The notes under the pieces: model-generated | The model's input: only the letters and a program-made list of their open reading frames with translations | Told to the model about the DNA's origin: nothing | The model's database searches: none | Program-made: the position numbers and the translations under genes | Assembly: GCA_945883495.1 (NCBI GenBank) | Contig: CAMCXS010000002.1 | Location: 109,283 to 173,282, forward strand | From: Akkermansia muciniphila | GTDB lineage: Bacteria; Verrucomicrobiota; Verrucomicrobiia; Verrucomicrobiales; DEV007 | Length of the DNA stretch: 64,000 nucleotides | Direction: 5' to 3' | Shown here: positions 18,098 to 27,453 of the stretch, piece after piece | Layout: every line of letters starts with the position of its first letter | How positions within the stretch are numbered: position 1 is the stretch's first letter

Positions 18098-19372
18098 ATG
18101 TCCAAAGTCATCGTTTCCAGCCTCTACGAGTCCGACGTCTTCAAAATGGCCTGCCGCCAGTTCGACATCGCGGCGGATGCCATCAACCTGCCTGAAAACA
18201 TCCGCGACCGCACCAAATATCCGCGGCGCGCTATCGCCGTGGCTCTCCCCATCCAACGTCAAGACGGCAGCGTAACGGTATTTGAAGGGTACCGGGTGCA
18301 GCACAACGTCTCCACCGGGCCGTCCAAAGGCGGCATCCGCTTCCACCAGAACGTCACCATTGGCGAAGTGGCCGCCTTGGCCATGTGGATGAGCTGGAAA
18401 TGCTCCCTCGTGGGCCTCCCCTACGGCGGCGCCAAGGGCGGGGTCATCGTCGATCCCAATCAACTCAATGAAATCGAGCTCGAACGCCTCTCGCGCCGCT
18501 ATATGCACGAGATGGTCAATTTCGTCGGGCCAGATATCGATATCCCCGCTCCTGACCTCGGCACGAACGAGAAAGTCATGGGCTGGATGATGGATACTTA
18601 CTCCAACCACGCCGGCCGCATCTCCCCAGCGGTAGTCACGGGCAAACCACTCTCGCTCGGCGGATCCCAAGGAAGACGCGAGGCCACCGGAGCAGGTGTC
18701 GCCTATTTGGTGAAGCGCTACCTAGAAGATCTGAAACTCCCGATCGGCAAAGCCACAGCGATTATCCAAGGCTTCGGCAACGTTGGCAGCGAGGCCGCCT
18801 TGGCGATGGAGAATTACGGAATTAAGGTGATCGGCATCTCCGACTACACCACCGCCATCTACAATCCGAAAGGCATCGACCTCAAACGCGCATTGGCTTA
18901 TGTGAAATCCCAGCGCGTCCTGCATAACTTCGACGGCGGTGAAGCGATCAGCAACGAGGCGCTGCTCGAACAGAAATGCACGATCCTCGCGCCGTGCGCG
19001 CTCGAACGAGTCATCACCGAGGAGAACGCCGCCAAAATCCGATGCCGCATCCTTGCCGAGGGGGCGAATGGACCCACGACCAATGCAGCAGACCGCATTC
19101 TCGATGAGCGGGAAGAGATCGAGTTGATTCCCGACATCTTCTGCAATTCCGGCGGCGTCATTGTCTCCTATTTTGAGTGGCTGCAGAACCTGCAGAATTA
19201 CTACTGGTCCCGCGATGAAGTGATGAGCAAGCTCTTCACCATCCTGGATCGAGCCAAGGAGGCGGTGGATTATCAGAAGCGGAAACTAAAATTCAGCCGC
19301 CGCCTCGCCGCGCAAACGCTGGGAATTCAACGCGTGGCCGATGCAAAAGCCGCTCGCGGATTGTTCCCATGA
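18098..19372 (+). CDS. gdhA: Glutamate dehydrogenase (Glu/Leu/Phe/Val dehydrogenase family)
   Basis: Oxidoreductase (424 residues) interconverting glutamate with 2-oxoglutarate and ammonia. The substrate-binding segment GPSKGGIRFH (Lys77), Lys101 and the catalytic Lys113 in GGAKGG are present. The C-terminal Rossmann domain starts near IIQGFGNVGS. Length and sequence match the roughly 420-residue hexameric class; cofactor choice cannot be decided by eye. The ATG at 18098 is chosen over an upstream ATG (18023) because family proteins start a few residues before this point. It is followed 16 bp later by tag. Confidence 0.93.
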   Translation: MSKVIVSSLYESDVFKMACRQFDIAADAINLPENIRDRTKYPRRAIAVALPIQRQDGSVTVFEGYRVQHNVSTGPSKGGIRFHQNVTIGEVAALAMWMSWKCSLVGLPYGGAKGGVIVDPNQLNEIELERLSRRYMHEMVNFVGPDIDIPAPDLGTNEKVMGWMMDTYSNHAGRISPAVVTGKPLSLGGSQGRREATGAGVAYLVKRYLEDLKLPIGKATAIIQGFGNVGSEAALAMENYGIKVIGISDYTTAIYNPKGIDLKRALAYVKSQRVLHNFDGGEAISNEALLEQKCTILAPCALERVITEENAAKIRCRILAEGANGPTTNAADRILDEREEIELIPDIFCNSGGVIVSYFEWLQNLQNYYWSRDEVMSKLFTILDRAKEAVDYQKRKLKFSRRLAAQTLGIQRVADAKAARGLFP

Positions 19373-19388
19373 TGGCAAAGTGGCGGGC

Positions 19389-19943
19389 ATGACTCGCTGC
19401 CCTTGGGTTCCCCTGCAACACCCCCTTTACGTCGCTTATCACGACACCGAGTGGGGCGTTCCGAGCCGCGATACGCGCTATCTATTTGAATGCATCTGCC
19501 TGGAAGGCGCCCAAGCTGGGCTTTCCTGGTGGACCGTATTGCAAAAGCGGGAGCGATATCGCGAAGTCTTCCATCACTTCGATCCCGTGGCCGTCGCCGC
19601 CATGACCGACGAGGAGTTGGAAGCCTTGGTCCAAGAACCCGGCATCATCCGCCACCGCGGCAAAATCTTGGCGACGCGGCAAAATGCGCGTGCTTGGCTG
19701 GAGCTCCCGGATCCGGTCGATTGGCTTTGGGGCTTCGTCGGCGGGGAACCGATCCGGCATTCATTCCGCGACATGAGCGACTATCCGTCCCGTTCTCCAG
19801 AATCGGACGCGATGTCCAAAGCCTTGCGCAAAGCGGGATTTAATTTCGTGGGCTCGACCACGCTATACGCCCTGATGCAGGCCACCGGGATGGTCAACGA
19901 TCATAGTGTGGACTGTTATTTGAGCCCACCCACCATGAAGTAG
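19389..19943 (+). CDS. tag: DNA-3-methyladenine glycosylase I
   Basis: Base-excision repair glycosylase (184 residues) removing 3-methyladenine from alkylated DNA. Similarity to E. coli Tag as recalled is clear along the length: RCPWV near the N-terminus (zinc-ligand Cys), AYHDTEWGVP, the substrate-pocket LEGAQAGLSW, GIIRHRGKI, and the C-terminal VNDHSVDC with zinc ligands. The ATG at 19389 aligns with the E. coli start. The last 28 bp overlap the 3' end of the convergent SGNH hydrolase gene. Confidence 0.95.
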   Translation: MTRCPWVPLQHPLYVAYHDTEWGVPSRDTRYLFECICLEGAQAGLSWWTVLQKRERYREVFHHFDPVAVAAMTDEELEALVQEPGIIRHRGKILATRQNARAWLELPDPVDWLWGFVGGEPIRHSFRDMSDYPSRSPESDAMSKALRKAGFNFVGSTTLYALMQATGMVNDHSVDCYLSPPTMK

Positions 19944-21133
19944 CCGATCAAGATTCGATGGCCGCTGCTGGTGGCGTCCTTCTCTTCGAGAACCCGCAGC
20001 TTGAGCGTGTGCTTCCCCGGCGCCAGTCCGGTCGTCAACAACGCGTAATTGTAGCGTGGAAAATATTTTCCCGGAGCTGTATCCACAACGCCCTTTTTCA
20101 CACCGCGCGGACCACCAAAGGTTGCGTCCGCTGGTCCGCTCACGCCGTCGTCGATGCTCCACTCAAACTTACCGCCATCCGACTGAACGTTGAGATAGAT
20201 GCCCAGAGCGGTGCCTTCGAAGTCAAACGCCAAGGAATCCCCGGCGTTTCGCGCGTTGATGGCGCCTTCTGCATAGCGCCCAATTTTGCCAGATTTCGGA
20301 TCCGGGCCGAGCGTCTCCCAATCACCGCTCAGCTTGGCCTGAGACGGGGCCAACAATGCCACGCGGGCGAATTCTTCGCTGACTAACGGCGCGCCGAGTT
20401 CAGGAGCCGGAGAAGGCGTCGCGTCCACCTGTGTCTTGAGCCAGGCGATGATGGTCTCCGCATATAAAGAATGCCCAAGTTCATTGGGGTGCACGGAATC
20501 GCCCATGAAAATCTGGCCGGGTTGACTCCAATCGAACTTCTTGGTGTCGGCCAACTGCTCCGCGCTCGGCTTTGGGAGATCAGTCCGCTTGGAGGCAGCC
20601 ACAAGCGTGGGCTGAAGATCAATCTCGGGAATCCCGTAAAACCTGGCAACGGCCGGATAGCTGACGCGCGGATGATTCAGCGCCCGGCTTGTGGTATATA
20701 AAAAGACGATTTCCGGTTGAGTTGGAGAAGCCCAGAGTTGGCGCACAATCCCCTCCACGGTGGCTTTGCGGAACTCGTTGCTGGGATGCCCATCGTTGAG
20801 GCTGAACTCCAGAAAGACCAAGTCCGGCCGTTTCGCGATCACATCGCCAGCACAGCGAAAAGCTCCCAAATCGCTGCCCGTTCCGCCAATCGCCGCGTTG
20901 ACTTCCAGCAAGCTTGCGTTGGGAAACGTCTCCTGAAACCACTGAAACGTCTTCACCCGGTATCCCGGCGCCGCCGTAATGCTGCCGCCAAAATACGCGA
21001 TCGTGGTTGCCTCGCCGGACTTCAGCTTCGCGAACACCCGGCCGAGCGTGCGCGTCGGGCCCCCATCCTGCGCATGAGCGCCCAGAAGCAGGCAAGGGAG
21101 GATGGCAGCAACGCGGGCGAAGTTGAGGTTCAT
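19916..21133 (-). CDS. Secreted SGNH/GDSL hydrolase with C-terminal beta-rich domain
   Basis: A 405-residue secreted esterase-like protein. A signal peptide (1-22, GAHA-QD) precedes an SGNH domain with block I as GGSIT, block II GGTGSDLG, block III SLND and block V DSVHPNELGH. The last 150 or so residues resemble a carbohydrate-esterase-type beta-sandwich (GDSLAFDFEGTALG). It is probably a polysaccharide deacetylase-type esterase; the substrate is not evident. The start at 21133 begins the signal peptide; an ATG 42 bp upstream is less likely. Confidence 0.8.
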   Translation of the reverse strand: MNLNFARVAAILPCLLLGAHAQDGGPTRTLGRVFAKLKSGEATTIAYFGGSITAAPGYRVKTFQWFQETFPNASLLEVNAAIGGTGSDLGAFRCAGDVIAKRPDLVFLEFSLNDGHPSNEFRKATVEGIVRQLWASPTQPEIVFLYTTSRALNHPRVSYPAVARFYGIPEIDLQPTLVAASKRTDLPKPSAEQLADTKKFDWSQPGQIFMGDSVHPNELGHSLYAETIIAWLKTQVDATPSPAPELGAPLVSEEFARVALLAPSQAKLSGDWETLGPDPKSGKIGRYAEGAINARNAGDSLAFDFEGTALGIYLNVQSDGGKFEWSIDDGVSGPADATFGGPRGVKKGVVDTAPGKYFPRYNYALLTTGLAPGKHTLKLRVLEEKDATSSGHRILIGYFMVGGLK

Positions 21134-21171
21134 TCGGCGCCACTTTCCCAGCGGGCCGCGAAAAAGGACTC

Positions 21172-21945
21172 TCAAGGGGCCTCGCTTTTTTCTTGCATCC
21201 GCAGGTAGCGTTGCCAGGTCGTCAAGCCGCGCTGCTTCTGAAAATAAATCGCGTCTTCGCCGTCGTGCCGATACTCAGGCGGCCGGTCTTTGCCGAAAGC
21301 CGCTGGCTCCCAACCAGCAACCAACCGTCCTGGAATACCCTCCATGCGGACATACTGCGTTTCCGAAAGCAGATCATCGGCAGCAATCTCCTTGAACATG
21401 TTGAAGAGCCGGTATCCCCCAGAGAAGTCGGTTCCCGTGAGCTTGAAACACTGCCCCACAGTGCGCACGCGCCCCTTGGATAGGTAATACCAGACCGTAG
21501 TAACTAATGTCGGCGCCTGATCTCCTTGCGGCGCGCATTCCAGCCGCAGCCGCAAAATGCCGGGGCCCGGAGCATAGAAATAATAGCTGCTCGATTGCCC
21601 CGCTTCTTCCGGTTCTTGGACCCGGTCGGGAGCCCCCAACATCGCTTCACACTCGATCAGAGATTTCCCCAAAAACCGCGAAGGTGACAGACTCCCTGAG
21701 TTCAAGGCGGGCATTTCGGCTAATTCCAGCGCCAATGCAGCGCTGTCGTCGCTCAGCTTCGCAAGGGGCACGGAGAATTGTTTGCCTTCCTTTTCGATCA
21801 CCACCGCCTCCCCGTCCAGCCGGATAAACCTCGCGCGGATCACTCGTCCATCCCTCGCAGTCCACTCTTCCATGCCGAGCGCCAGCCCCGTGAACCAGAG
21901 CAGCAGCACCGCCAAGCCAGAACCATGGCCACCGGGGATCTTCAT
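21172..21945 (-). CDS. Secreted protein with SHD1-type domain
   Basis: A 257-residue hypothetical protein with an N-terminal hydrophobic export signal (about 8-24). Residues about 27-75 match the SHD1-type motif frequent in Verrucomicrobia and Planctomycetes: WTARDGR, then a beta-rich stretch with VVIEKEGK, and the ending VPLAKLS. The rest (SRFLGKSLIECEAMLGAP onward) has no recognised domain but recalls small lipid/outer-membrane-assembly-type folds. It lies 38 bp upstream of the SGNH hydrolase on the same strand, so the two may be cotranscribed. Function unknown. Confidence 0.65.
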   Translation of the reverse strand: MKIPGGHGSGLAVLLLWFTGLALGMEEWTARDGRVIRARFIRLDGEAVVIEKEGKQFSVPLAKLSDDSAALALELAEMPALNSGSLSPSRFLGKSLIECEAMLGAPDRVQEPEEAGQSSSYYFYAPGPGILRLRLECAPQGDQAPTLVTTVWYYLSKGRVRTVGQCFKLTGTDFSGGYRLFNMFKEIAADDLLSETQYVRMEGIPGRLVAGWEPAAFGKDRPPEYRHDGEDAIYFQKQRGLTTWQRYLRMQEKSEAP

Positions 21946-22075
21946 GAAAACTTCGCTCTCGTGACTACCCCAAATTTCACGGCCGGAGACCCGGCCCGGT
22001 CAAGGAGTTTGCGAGGATTCCCGCGCAAGCGGCTCGCCCACGTGCGTCTCTGGCCCGGTATCCAGGAGGTCTACG

Positions 22076-22570
22076 ATGACATGGCTGCGCGTGTTTTGGT
22101 TTCTGGGGGCGCCGACGCTTGGCGCGATTGCGTCCGATGGCGATGGCGTCTGGTTCGGAGTCTTCGACCGGGCCGGGTGCGGCCAGAACGGTTTTGAGCG
22201 CCGCGCCAGCCGGGAAGATTTCATTCTCGCCTTGCACCAGCGCTGGTCGACCGGCTGGCGCCCCACGGATGTTTCCCACGGAAACGGCGAATGGCTCGGT
22301 GTTTTCACCACTTCCGGCTGCGGCGAGAACGGCTTCGAGTGCCGCCCCACGCTGGAAGAATTTGAGGTGGCCAATCGCCAACGTTGGGCCTGCGGCCAGC
22401 ATCTGATCGATGTCACGTCCAGCCCGGAAGGTTGGTTTGGCGTTTTCCAGCGCACCAGAGATCTGCCCAATGGATTTGAATACCGAGTTGGCGTTTTGGA
22501 GTTCGAAGCCGCGATCCGGGAACGTTGGCGTCAAGGCTGGCACCTGACGTCGGCCGAAGTGACGTTCTGA
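22076..22570 (+). CDS. Secreted protein of three tandem about 46-residue repeats
   Basis: A 164-residue protein, almost entirely an export signal (about 1-19) and three repeats (about 24-67, 71-113, 118-160). The consensus is W-x-GVF, then CG-x-NGFE, an acidic EF motif and RW-x-x-G. Repeats 1 and 2 have the Cys-Gly pair, repeat 3 has lost the Cys. The motif distantly recalls W-V / G-DQ / W-G-x-I repeats of some plant and bacterial proteins, but no family could be named with certainty. A perfect AGGAGG (22064-22069) precedes the ATG by 6 bp, which supports this start. It converges on the sirtuin gene with a 10-bp gap. Confidence 0.6.
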   Translation: MTWLRVFWFLGAPTLGAIASDGDGVWFGVFDRAGCGQNGFERRASREDFILALHQRWSTGWRPTDVSHGNGEWLGVFTTSGCGENGFECRPTLEEFEVANRQRWACGQHLIDVTSSPEGWFGVFQRTRDLPNGFEYRVGVLEFEAAIRERWRQGWHLTSAEVTF

Positions 22571-22580
22571 GCCGGGCGGC

Positions 22581-23288
22581 TCAAGCCAGCAATTCGGCGA
22601 CCAACTCCGGCACCGTTTCCGTGGCACGGCCGAGTCGAACCTCGTGGAAGAGCGGATTCCCCGTGGCTTCCTGATTCAGTTCCAGTGTCCGGGTCTCCGA
22701 GCGCGCCGCCACCAGGGAAACAAATCCTGCGGCGGGATACACCGTTACCGACGTGCCGATCGCTACGAAGAGATCTGCCTGAGAAAGCGCCGTGAAACAC
22801 GCTTCCAAGTGCATGGGCACCTCCCCAAACCACACGATATCGGGCCGCATCCCACCGGTCTGGACACAGGATGGACAGGCCGTTTGCGGTGAGAGAGCAG
22901 TTACCCAAGAGCTACTCGCCCCGCAGTGGGTGCAGCGCGCTCGGCGCAATTCCCCATGCATGTGCAGGAGTCGCTGGCTGCCCGCGCGGTCGTGAAGATC
23001 GTCCACATTCTGAGTGATGAGGAGAAAGTCACCCTGCCATTCCCGTTCCAAACGAGCCAACGCCAGGTGCGCGGCATTGGGTTCGACCTGATGCAAGGCG
23101 GCGCGGCGCAGATTGTAAAAGCGATGCACCAACAGCGGCTCCCGGGCAAACCCGTCGGGACTGGCCACCTCCTCTACCCGGTGCCCCTCCCACAATCCAT
23201 CCGCGCCCCGGAACGTCGGGAGACCGGACTCGACGGAAATCCCCGCCCCGGTCAGAACCACGATGGATTGGGGCCGGTCACGCGTCAT
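22581..23288 (-). CDS. cobB: Sir2-family NAD-dependent protein deacylase
   Basis: Sirtuin of 235 residues removing acyl groups from lysines with NAD. It shows GAGIS (14-18), TQNVD (92-96), catalytic His111 in HMHGEL, and zinc ligands Cys119, Cys122, Cys138 and Cys141. Tyr58 and Arg61 in FYNLRR match the Y-x-x-R pair that in SIRT5 and E. coli CobB binds succinyl or malonyl groups, so desuccinylase activity is likely. The whole family core is present and no extra domain is attached. Confidence 0.92.
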   Translation of the reverse strand: MTRDRPQSIVVLTGAGISVESGLPTFRGADGLWEGHRVEEVASPDGFAREPLLVHRFYNLRRAALHQVEPNAAHLALARLEREWQGDFLLITQNVDDLHDRAGSQRLLHMHGELRRARCTHCGASSSWVTALSPQTACPSCVQTGGMRPDIVWFGEVPMHLEACFTALSQADLFVAIGTSVTVYPAAGFVSLVAARSETRTLELNQEATGNPLFHEVRLGRATETVPELVAELLA

Positions 23289-23463
23289 AAATCACGGCAA
23301 GAAACGCGGAAGCGGCGCGGGCGACAACGAAAAAACCGAACGTCGCCCCTACGGAGAACCCCCAACGCCACCGGATGATTTATTTTCGTCATGCCAGTGA
23401 TTTGATTCCGCTCAACTCCTGGCGCATGATTGCGTTACAGAATCTAGAAACATCGCTGTTTTC

Positions 23464-24345
23464 ATGAAACACCTGCCTGCCCATTCGTCCCGCTTCGCGG
23501 CCGCAACGGCGTGCTCCCTGACCCTCGTGGCCGCATTTCAGGGGGCGGGTTGGGCGCAGCAAGACTCCCCTACCTCGACCGCCAGCGTCAGCACGGAAAC
23601 TCCGCCCTTGGACGCGACCAGCCGCCAACTCGCCAACCTCAAGGTCATTGTGCCCAAGGACGCCAAAGGCGGCTTTATTGCACCACGCTTCGCTCCCGAC
23701 GGCCTCCAGCTTCTGGTCAGCCGTCCCGGACACCAGGGCATCTACGTCGTCCCAGCCGCCGGCGGAACGCCCAGACGGGTGACACTCGGCAACGCGTATA
23801 CGGCGCGCTGGACAAAGGACGGACTCATCGGCCTCCGTGATCTGGAGTCAAACGAGGTCCGGATCATTCGCTTGGACGGGACTCAGGATCACGTCGAGTC
23901 GATCCCGGCCGACGCCGTCTATTGCGACCGCGATCGGGTCTACGCCGTCCCGGCCGCCGGCGCGACACCCGTGCCGGTGAGCGACGCCAGCGACCGGTTC
24001 ATCGAGCCGAAAATGTGTCCGAAGGGCAAAGGCGTGGCCTATATCGGCGTGCAAACGGGACTCTATCTCTCCCGGGCCGATGGCACGGGCAAGCCATTGT
24101 TCTTGGGTCGCGGCGAGGATGTGAGCTGGGGGCCGGAAGCAGCCTTTCTGCTCTTCGCGCGAACCCGGGACGACGGCCATGAGGTGGTGGAGGGTGATTT
24201 GTTCTATTATGACACGCGTGGCAAGGCGCTTTATAACCTGACGGGTCAAACCGACTTGCTATTGAAGAGCCCATCCTTGAGCCCTGACGGAAAAACCGTA
24301 GCCTTCGAGGCGGACGGCGCAATTTACACCGCCACTTTGCCGTGA
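23464..24345 (+). CDS. Secreted beta-propeller (TolB-like) protein
   Basis: A 293-residue exported protein. A signal peptide (about 1-32, GWA-QQ) is followed by WD40-like TolB blades: APRFAPDGLQLLVS, a GTPRRVTLG blade edge, and a final SPSLSPDGKTVAFE. Only about 5-6 blades fit, so it may be an incomplete propeller or a dimer. First gene of a coupled three-gene operon: its TGA overlaps the ATG of the amidase (TGATG). A scaffold or binding role in the envelope is inferred from context. Confidence 0.7.
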   Translation: MKHLPAHSSRFAAATACSLTLVAAFQGAGWAQQDSPTSTASVSTETPPLDATSRQLANLKVIVPKDAKGGFIAPRFAPDGLQLLVSRPGHQGIYVVPAAGGTPRRVTLGNAYTARWTKDGLIGLRDLESNEVRIIRLDGTQDHVESIPADAVYCDRDRVYAVPAAGATPVPVSDASDRFIEPKMCPKGKGVAYIGVQTGLYLSRADGTGKPLFLGRGEDVSWGPEAAFLLFARTRDDGHEVVEGDLFYYDTRGKALYNLTGQTDLLLKSPSLSPDGKTVAFEADGAIYTATLP

Positions 24346-25922
24346 TGGAAACTGGCCTTGCATTTATGGATCCGTCTTTACTCCGCAGATTAGGCGTAAT
24401 CCTTGGGTTACTGCTCCCGCCGGGCTGGGCGTTTGCGCAGCATCGAATCTATATTGATCCAGGACATGGCGGGGCCGATGTGGGCGCGGTGAATTCCACG
24501 CATGGCACCCGGGAAGCGGACCGCGTTTTGCTGACCGGGCTGGAGCTGCGCCGTCTCCTGGAAGAAGATACCAAGGAAACGGGGGGAGGCGGCTCCTGGA
24601 AAGTGCGGATGTCCCGGAGCACCGATGTCTTTATCCCGCTCGGTGCCCGCTCTGCGGATGCGAACGCCTGGGAAGCGGATCGCTTCATTTCCATTCACCA
24701 AAACGCCTACAACCAAACCGCAAATGGAACCGAAACCTTTTCGCTGAACGCCTCTGGCAAAGCAGCTGATTTACGCAACCTCGTCCAGGCGGAAGCCCTG
24801 AAAGCTTGGGGACTTTTGGACCGGGGCAACAAAACGGCTGGCTTCTCCGTTCTGCGAAATTCCGCCATGCCCGCTGTACTCACGGAAATGGGGTTTATCG
24901 ACTCAAGCAAAGACCATCCGTTTTGTGCTTCGGACGAAAAATGCAAACTTTATGCCCGGCATCTACTCTTCGCCGTACAAAAGCATTACGGCCTCAAGGA
25001 ATACCTTCCGGGTGCCGTTACCATCATCGTCGATAACCTCACTCCCGAAAGCTATCTAGAAACCGGCCATTGGGAAACTTCACCCTACAAAGGAGGGTGG
25101 ACCAAAGATTCGCGTTGGGCCAATGTGCTCGACGAAAACCCCGCCAACACTGCCCGGTTCCGCCCCAATCTCCCCCAAGCCGGACGCTATGAAGTCTCCG
25201 CCTGGTGGCTGGCCGGCACCAATCGCTCCCCGGCGGCGGCCTTCGTCATCGAGCACGCTGGCGGCTCCACCCGCGTCGAACGCGATCAGCGCAGCGGTGC
25301 CCGCCAATGGAACAGCCTCGGCACCTTTGACTTCAATGTCGGCATGAATGGACAGGTAGTGCTTCACGGCGCCCTTTCCGCCGCCGGCCCCGGACAGCCT
25401 TCCGCCACCGTCATCTCGGCGGATGCAGTCCGCTTCGTTCGCCTCGGGGATGCTTCCGCGACGCCTCCACCCAATCCCTCTCCGAGTCCTCCCCCAGCAC
25501 CGAACCCAATGGCACAAGAGATCGTGGTCGATAACGTCAGCCCCGACTTTTCAGCTCCGGGCCGTAGATGGTTCAAGGCCACGCATACTCCAGGTTATGC
25601 CGGAACCGATTACCACGCCCGCAGAGTGGAATCGACGAGTGATCCGGCAAGTTGGTCGGTCAATCTTCCCGAGAGTGGAGCTTGGGAAGTTTTCGCCCGT
25701 TGGCCCACGGGATCAAATCGTACGGAGGCAGCACCCTACGTCGTTCTCCACGAGGGAGGATCGACGAAGCGGATCGTGAATCAGCGTAAGGATGACAACA
25801 TTTGGGTCTCCCTGGGCACCTTCCAGTTCGCCACCGGATACGCTCCACGCGTGCTGCTCTCCTGCTGGACGCGTTCAGGCGATTTCGTGATTGCCGATGC
25901 CGTCAAGTTTGTCCGTCGATGA
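24345..25922 (+). CDS. N-acetylmuramoyl-L-alanine amidase with two golvesin-like modules
   Basis: Secreted zinc amidase (525 residues) cleaving the lactyl-amide bond of peptidoglycan. After an export signal comes an Amidase_3 (AmiC-type) domain with zinc ligands in DPGHGG, the Glu of READ and the His of SIHQNA, and the catalytic Glu in LTEMGF. Two copies of a roughly 130-residue beta-sandwich follow (about 227-368 and 388-525), each with IVVDN or IIVDN, a GRYEV/GAWEVFARW stretch, and ADAVRFVR or ADAVKFVRR, joined by a Pro/Ser linker. They resemble golvesin/xanthan-lyase C-terminal modules. ATG 24345 is chosen for its TGATG overlap with the propeller gene; ATG 24366 is an alternative. Confidence 0.88.
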   Translation: METGLAFMDPSLLRRLGVILGLLLPPGWAFAQHRIYIDPGHGGADVGAVNSTHGTREADRVLLTGLELRRLLEEDTKETGGGGSWKVRMSRSTDVFIPLGARSADANAWEADRFISIHQNAYNQTANGTETFSLNASGKAADLRNLVQAEALKAWGLLDRGNKTAGFSVLRNSAMPAVLTEMGFIDSSKDHPFCASDEKCKLYARHLLFAVQKHYGLKEYLPGAVTIIVDNLTPESYLETGHWETSPYKGGWTKDSRWANVLDENPANTARFRPNLPQAGRYEVSAWWLAGTNRSPAAAFVIEHAGGSTRVERDQRSGARQWNSLGTFDFNVGMNGQVVLHGALSAAGPGQPSATVISADAVRFVRLGDASATPPPNPSPSPPPAPNPMAQEIVVDNVSPDFSAPGRRWFKATHTPGYAGTDYHARRVESTSDPASWSVNLPESGAWEVFARWPTGSNRTEAAPYVVLHEGGSTKRIVNQRKDDNIWVSLGTFQFATGYAPRVLLSCWTRSGDFVIADAVKFVRR

Positions 25923-27361
25923 GTGTTCTCCTGGCCGCGCTGCTTGCGCTTTGTTGCGCTCTCACGCCAGCCCGTCAAGCCATCGAAACGGCCATGGCCC
26001 GGACGGCAGTGGGGGATTTGGCTGGCGCGGAAACCATCTATCGCGACTTGGCCGGCCAAGATCCTGATCAAGGATTGCCGGCGCTCGCCCGGTTTCTCGC
26101 CTTGACCGGAGGTGGCGAACCCCTGGAGCAATTCCTAGCGAAAACCGCCGCCAACGAATCCACGTCATCTATCCTTCGCGCCAGAGTCTTGCTGGAAGCA
26201 GGGAAAGAGGACAGAGCGATCGCCTTTCTCCGGGACCGCCAATCCTGGGACAACTCCCCCGCCCTCGCCTGGTTCGCCGCCGGGGTATATGCTCGCGCGG
26301 GGTTGACGGAGGAAGCCGGCCGCCTCTACTTGGAGCGCTTGCGCCAAGCCACAGATGCGGCGGAAGCCGAAGAGGCGCTTGGCGGGCTTGTTGCCAGTTC
26401 AGGCCGAATCGCCGCCGAGGAGGATCTGGCGCTTTTGGAGCGCTGGTTGCTTCACGTGAATTTGCCGGCCGAAGAACGGCTGGCCTTCCTCGACGAGGCC
26501 GCACAGTCTTGGCCAATGCCGGAGAACGCGAACTCCGAGTTCAAGGCATTCCTCATCTCCATCAAAGCGTTTGCCGCCGCAGACTTGGAATCGGCCCTGG
26601 CGGTCCTTCCAATGCCTGCCGCGAATGATCCCGCCGGACGCTTGTGCGCCCTGCAACGCCTTCGCATTCTCTCTCAGTTGGGCCAGTCCGAGGAAGCCGG
26701 GCGCTGGGCCATCTGGTTACTCGGAAAAACAGAGCCGGAGAATCGCGGTCCGGGCGCCGGAGACGCCACGGAGGCCGTCTACCTGGCGTTGCAGGCCCGC
26801 GACCCCGATGCCCCCGAACGAGCCACCCGACTCATCCGCATGCGCCCGTACGACCCGGAACCCATGCGGCGGCTGATGCGGTTTTACCAAGAAACCGGCC
26901 TCGGCCGTCCCGAACAAGTGCCCGATTTGATCGGCCTGTCAGCTACCAATCCGCAAGTCCTCGGTCAATGCGGCTACGTGCTCGCCACTGAAGGGCTTCC
27001 GGCAGCGGCATTAGTCTATTACGACCGCGCCTTGGACATCGATCCGGAGGACCCATTCGTGCGTCTCAACCGGGCCGCATGCCTCACCCGACTGGGACAC
27101 CACAGCGAGGCGGAATCGATCTACCGTCATTTCCTGGAACAGGGCCACCGGGGACGCCCTTACCACGTCCATGAATTGATCTTGCGACTTTGGAATTTGG
27201 CTCAAGAGTTGAACGCAGAAGAGGCTTACATCTCCTACTTCCGGACTCTGGCAAGCTGGCGCACGATCACCTGGCATCAGCAGATTCGCCATGATGTTGC
27301 GACCGTGCTGCTGCAGTATGACCGCCCTCTTGATGCCGCCTGGTTTCAACGCTTAGAGTAA
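25919..27361 (+). CDS. TPR-repeat protein
   Basis: A 480-residue protein of degenerate helical repeats with a hydrophobic N-terminus (about 1-16) that may be an export signal. The best TPR units are near residues 25-60 (GDLAGAETIYRDLAG) and in the C-terminal third (GLPAAALVYYDRALDIDPEDP and the next unit). The ATG at 25919 overlaps the amidase stop (ATGA); the frame is open further upstream but only antisense-like. As the third member of the operon it probably assembles or regulates the amidase complex. No catalytic motif was seen. Confidence 0.75.
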   Translation: MSVLLAALLALCCALTPARQAIETAMARTAVGDLAGAETIYRDLAGQDPDQGLPALARFLALTGGGEPLEQFLAKTAANESTSSILRARVLLEAGKEDRAIAFLRDRQSWDNSPALAWFAAGVYARAGLTEEAGRLYLERLRQATDAAEAEEALGGLVASSGRIAAEEDLALLERWLLHVNLPAEERLAFLDEAAQSWPMPENANSEFKAFLISIKAFAAADLESALAVLPMPAANDPAGRLCALQRLRILSQLGQSEEAGRWAIWLLGKTEPENRGPGAGDATEAVYLALQARDPDAPERATRLIRMRPYDPEPMRRLMRFYQETGLGRPEQVPDLIGLSATNPQVLGQCGYVLATEGLPAAALVYYDRALDIDPEDPFVRLNRAACLTRLGHHSEAESIYRHFLEQGHRGRPYHVHELILRLWNLAQELNAEEAYISYFRTLASWRTITWHQQIRHDVATVLLQYDRPLDAAWFQRLE

Positions 27362-27453
27362 AAACTCCCTATTCCGCCACGCATTTTTTTTTGCCGAAAT
27401 AAGAAGACCCTCGCAACATCTCATGCATTGGTAGAGTGTAATTCAGAAGTTCA

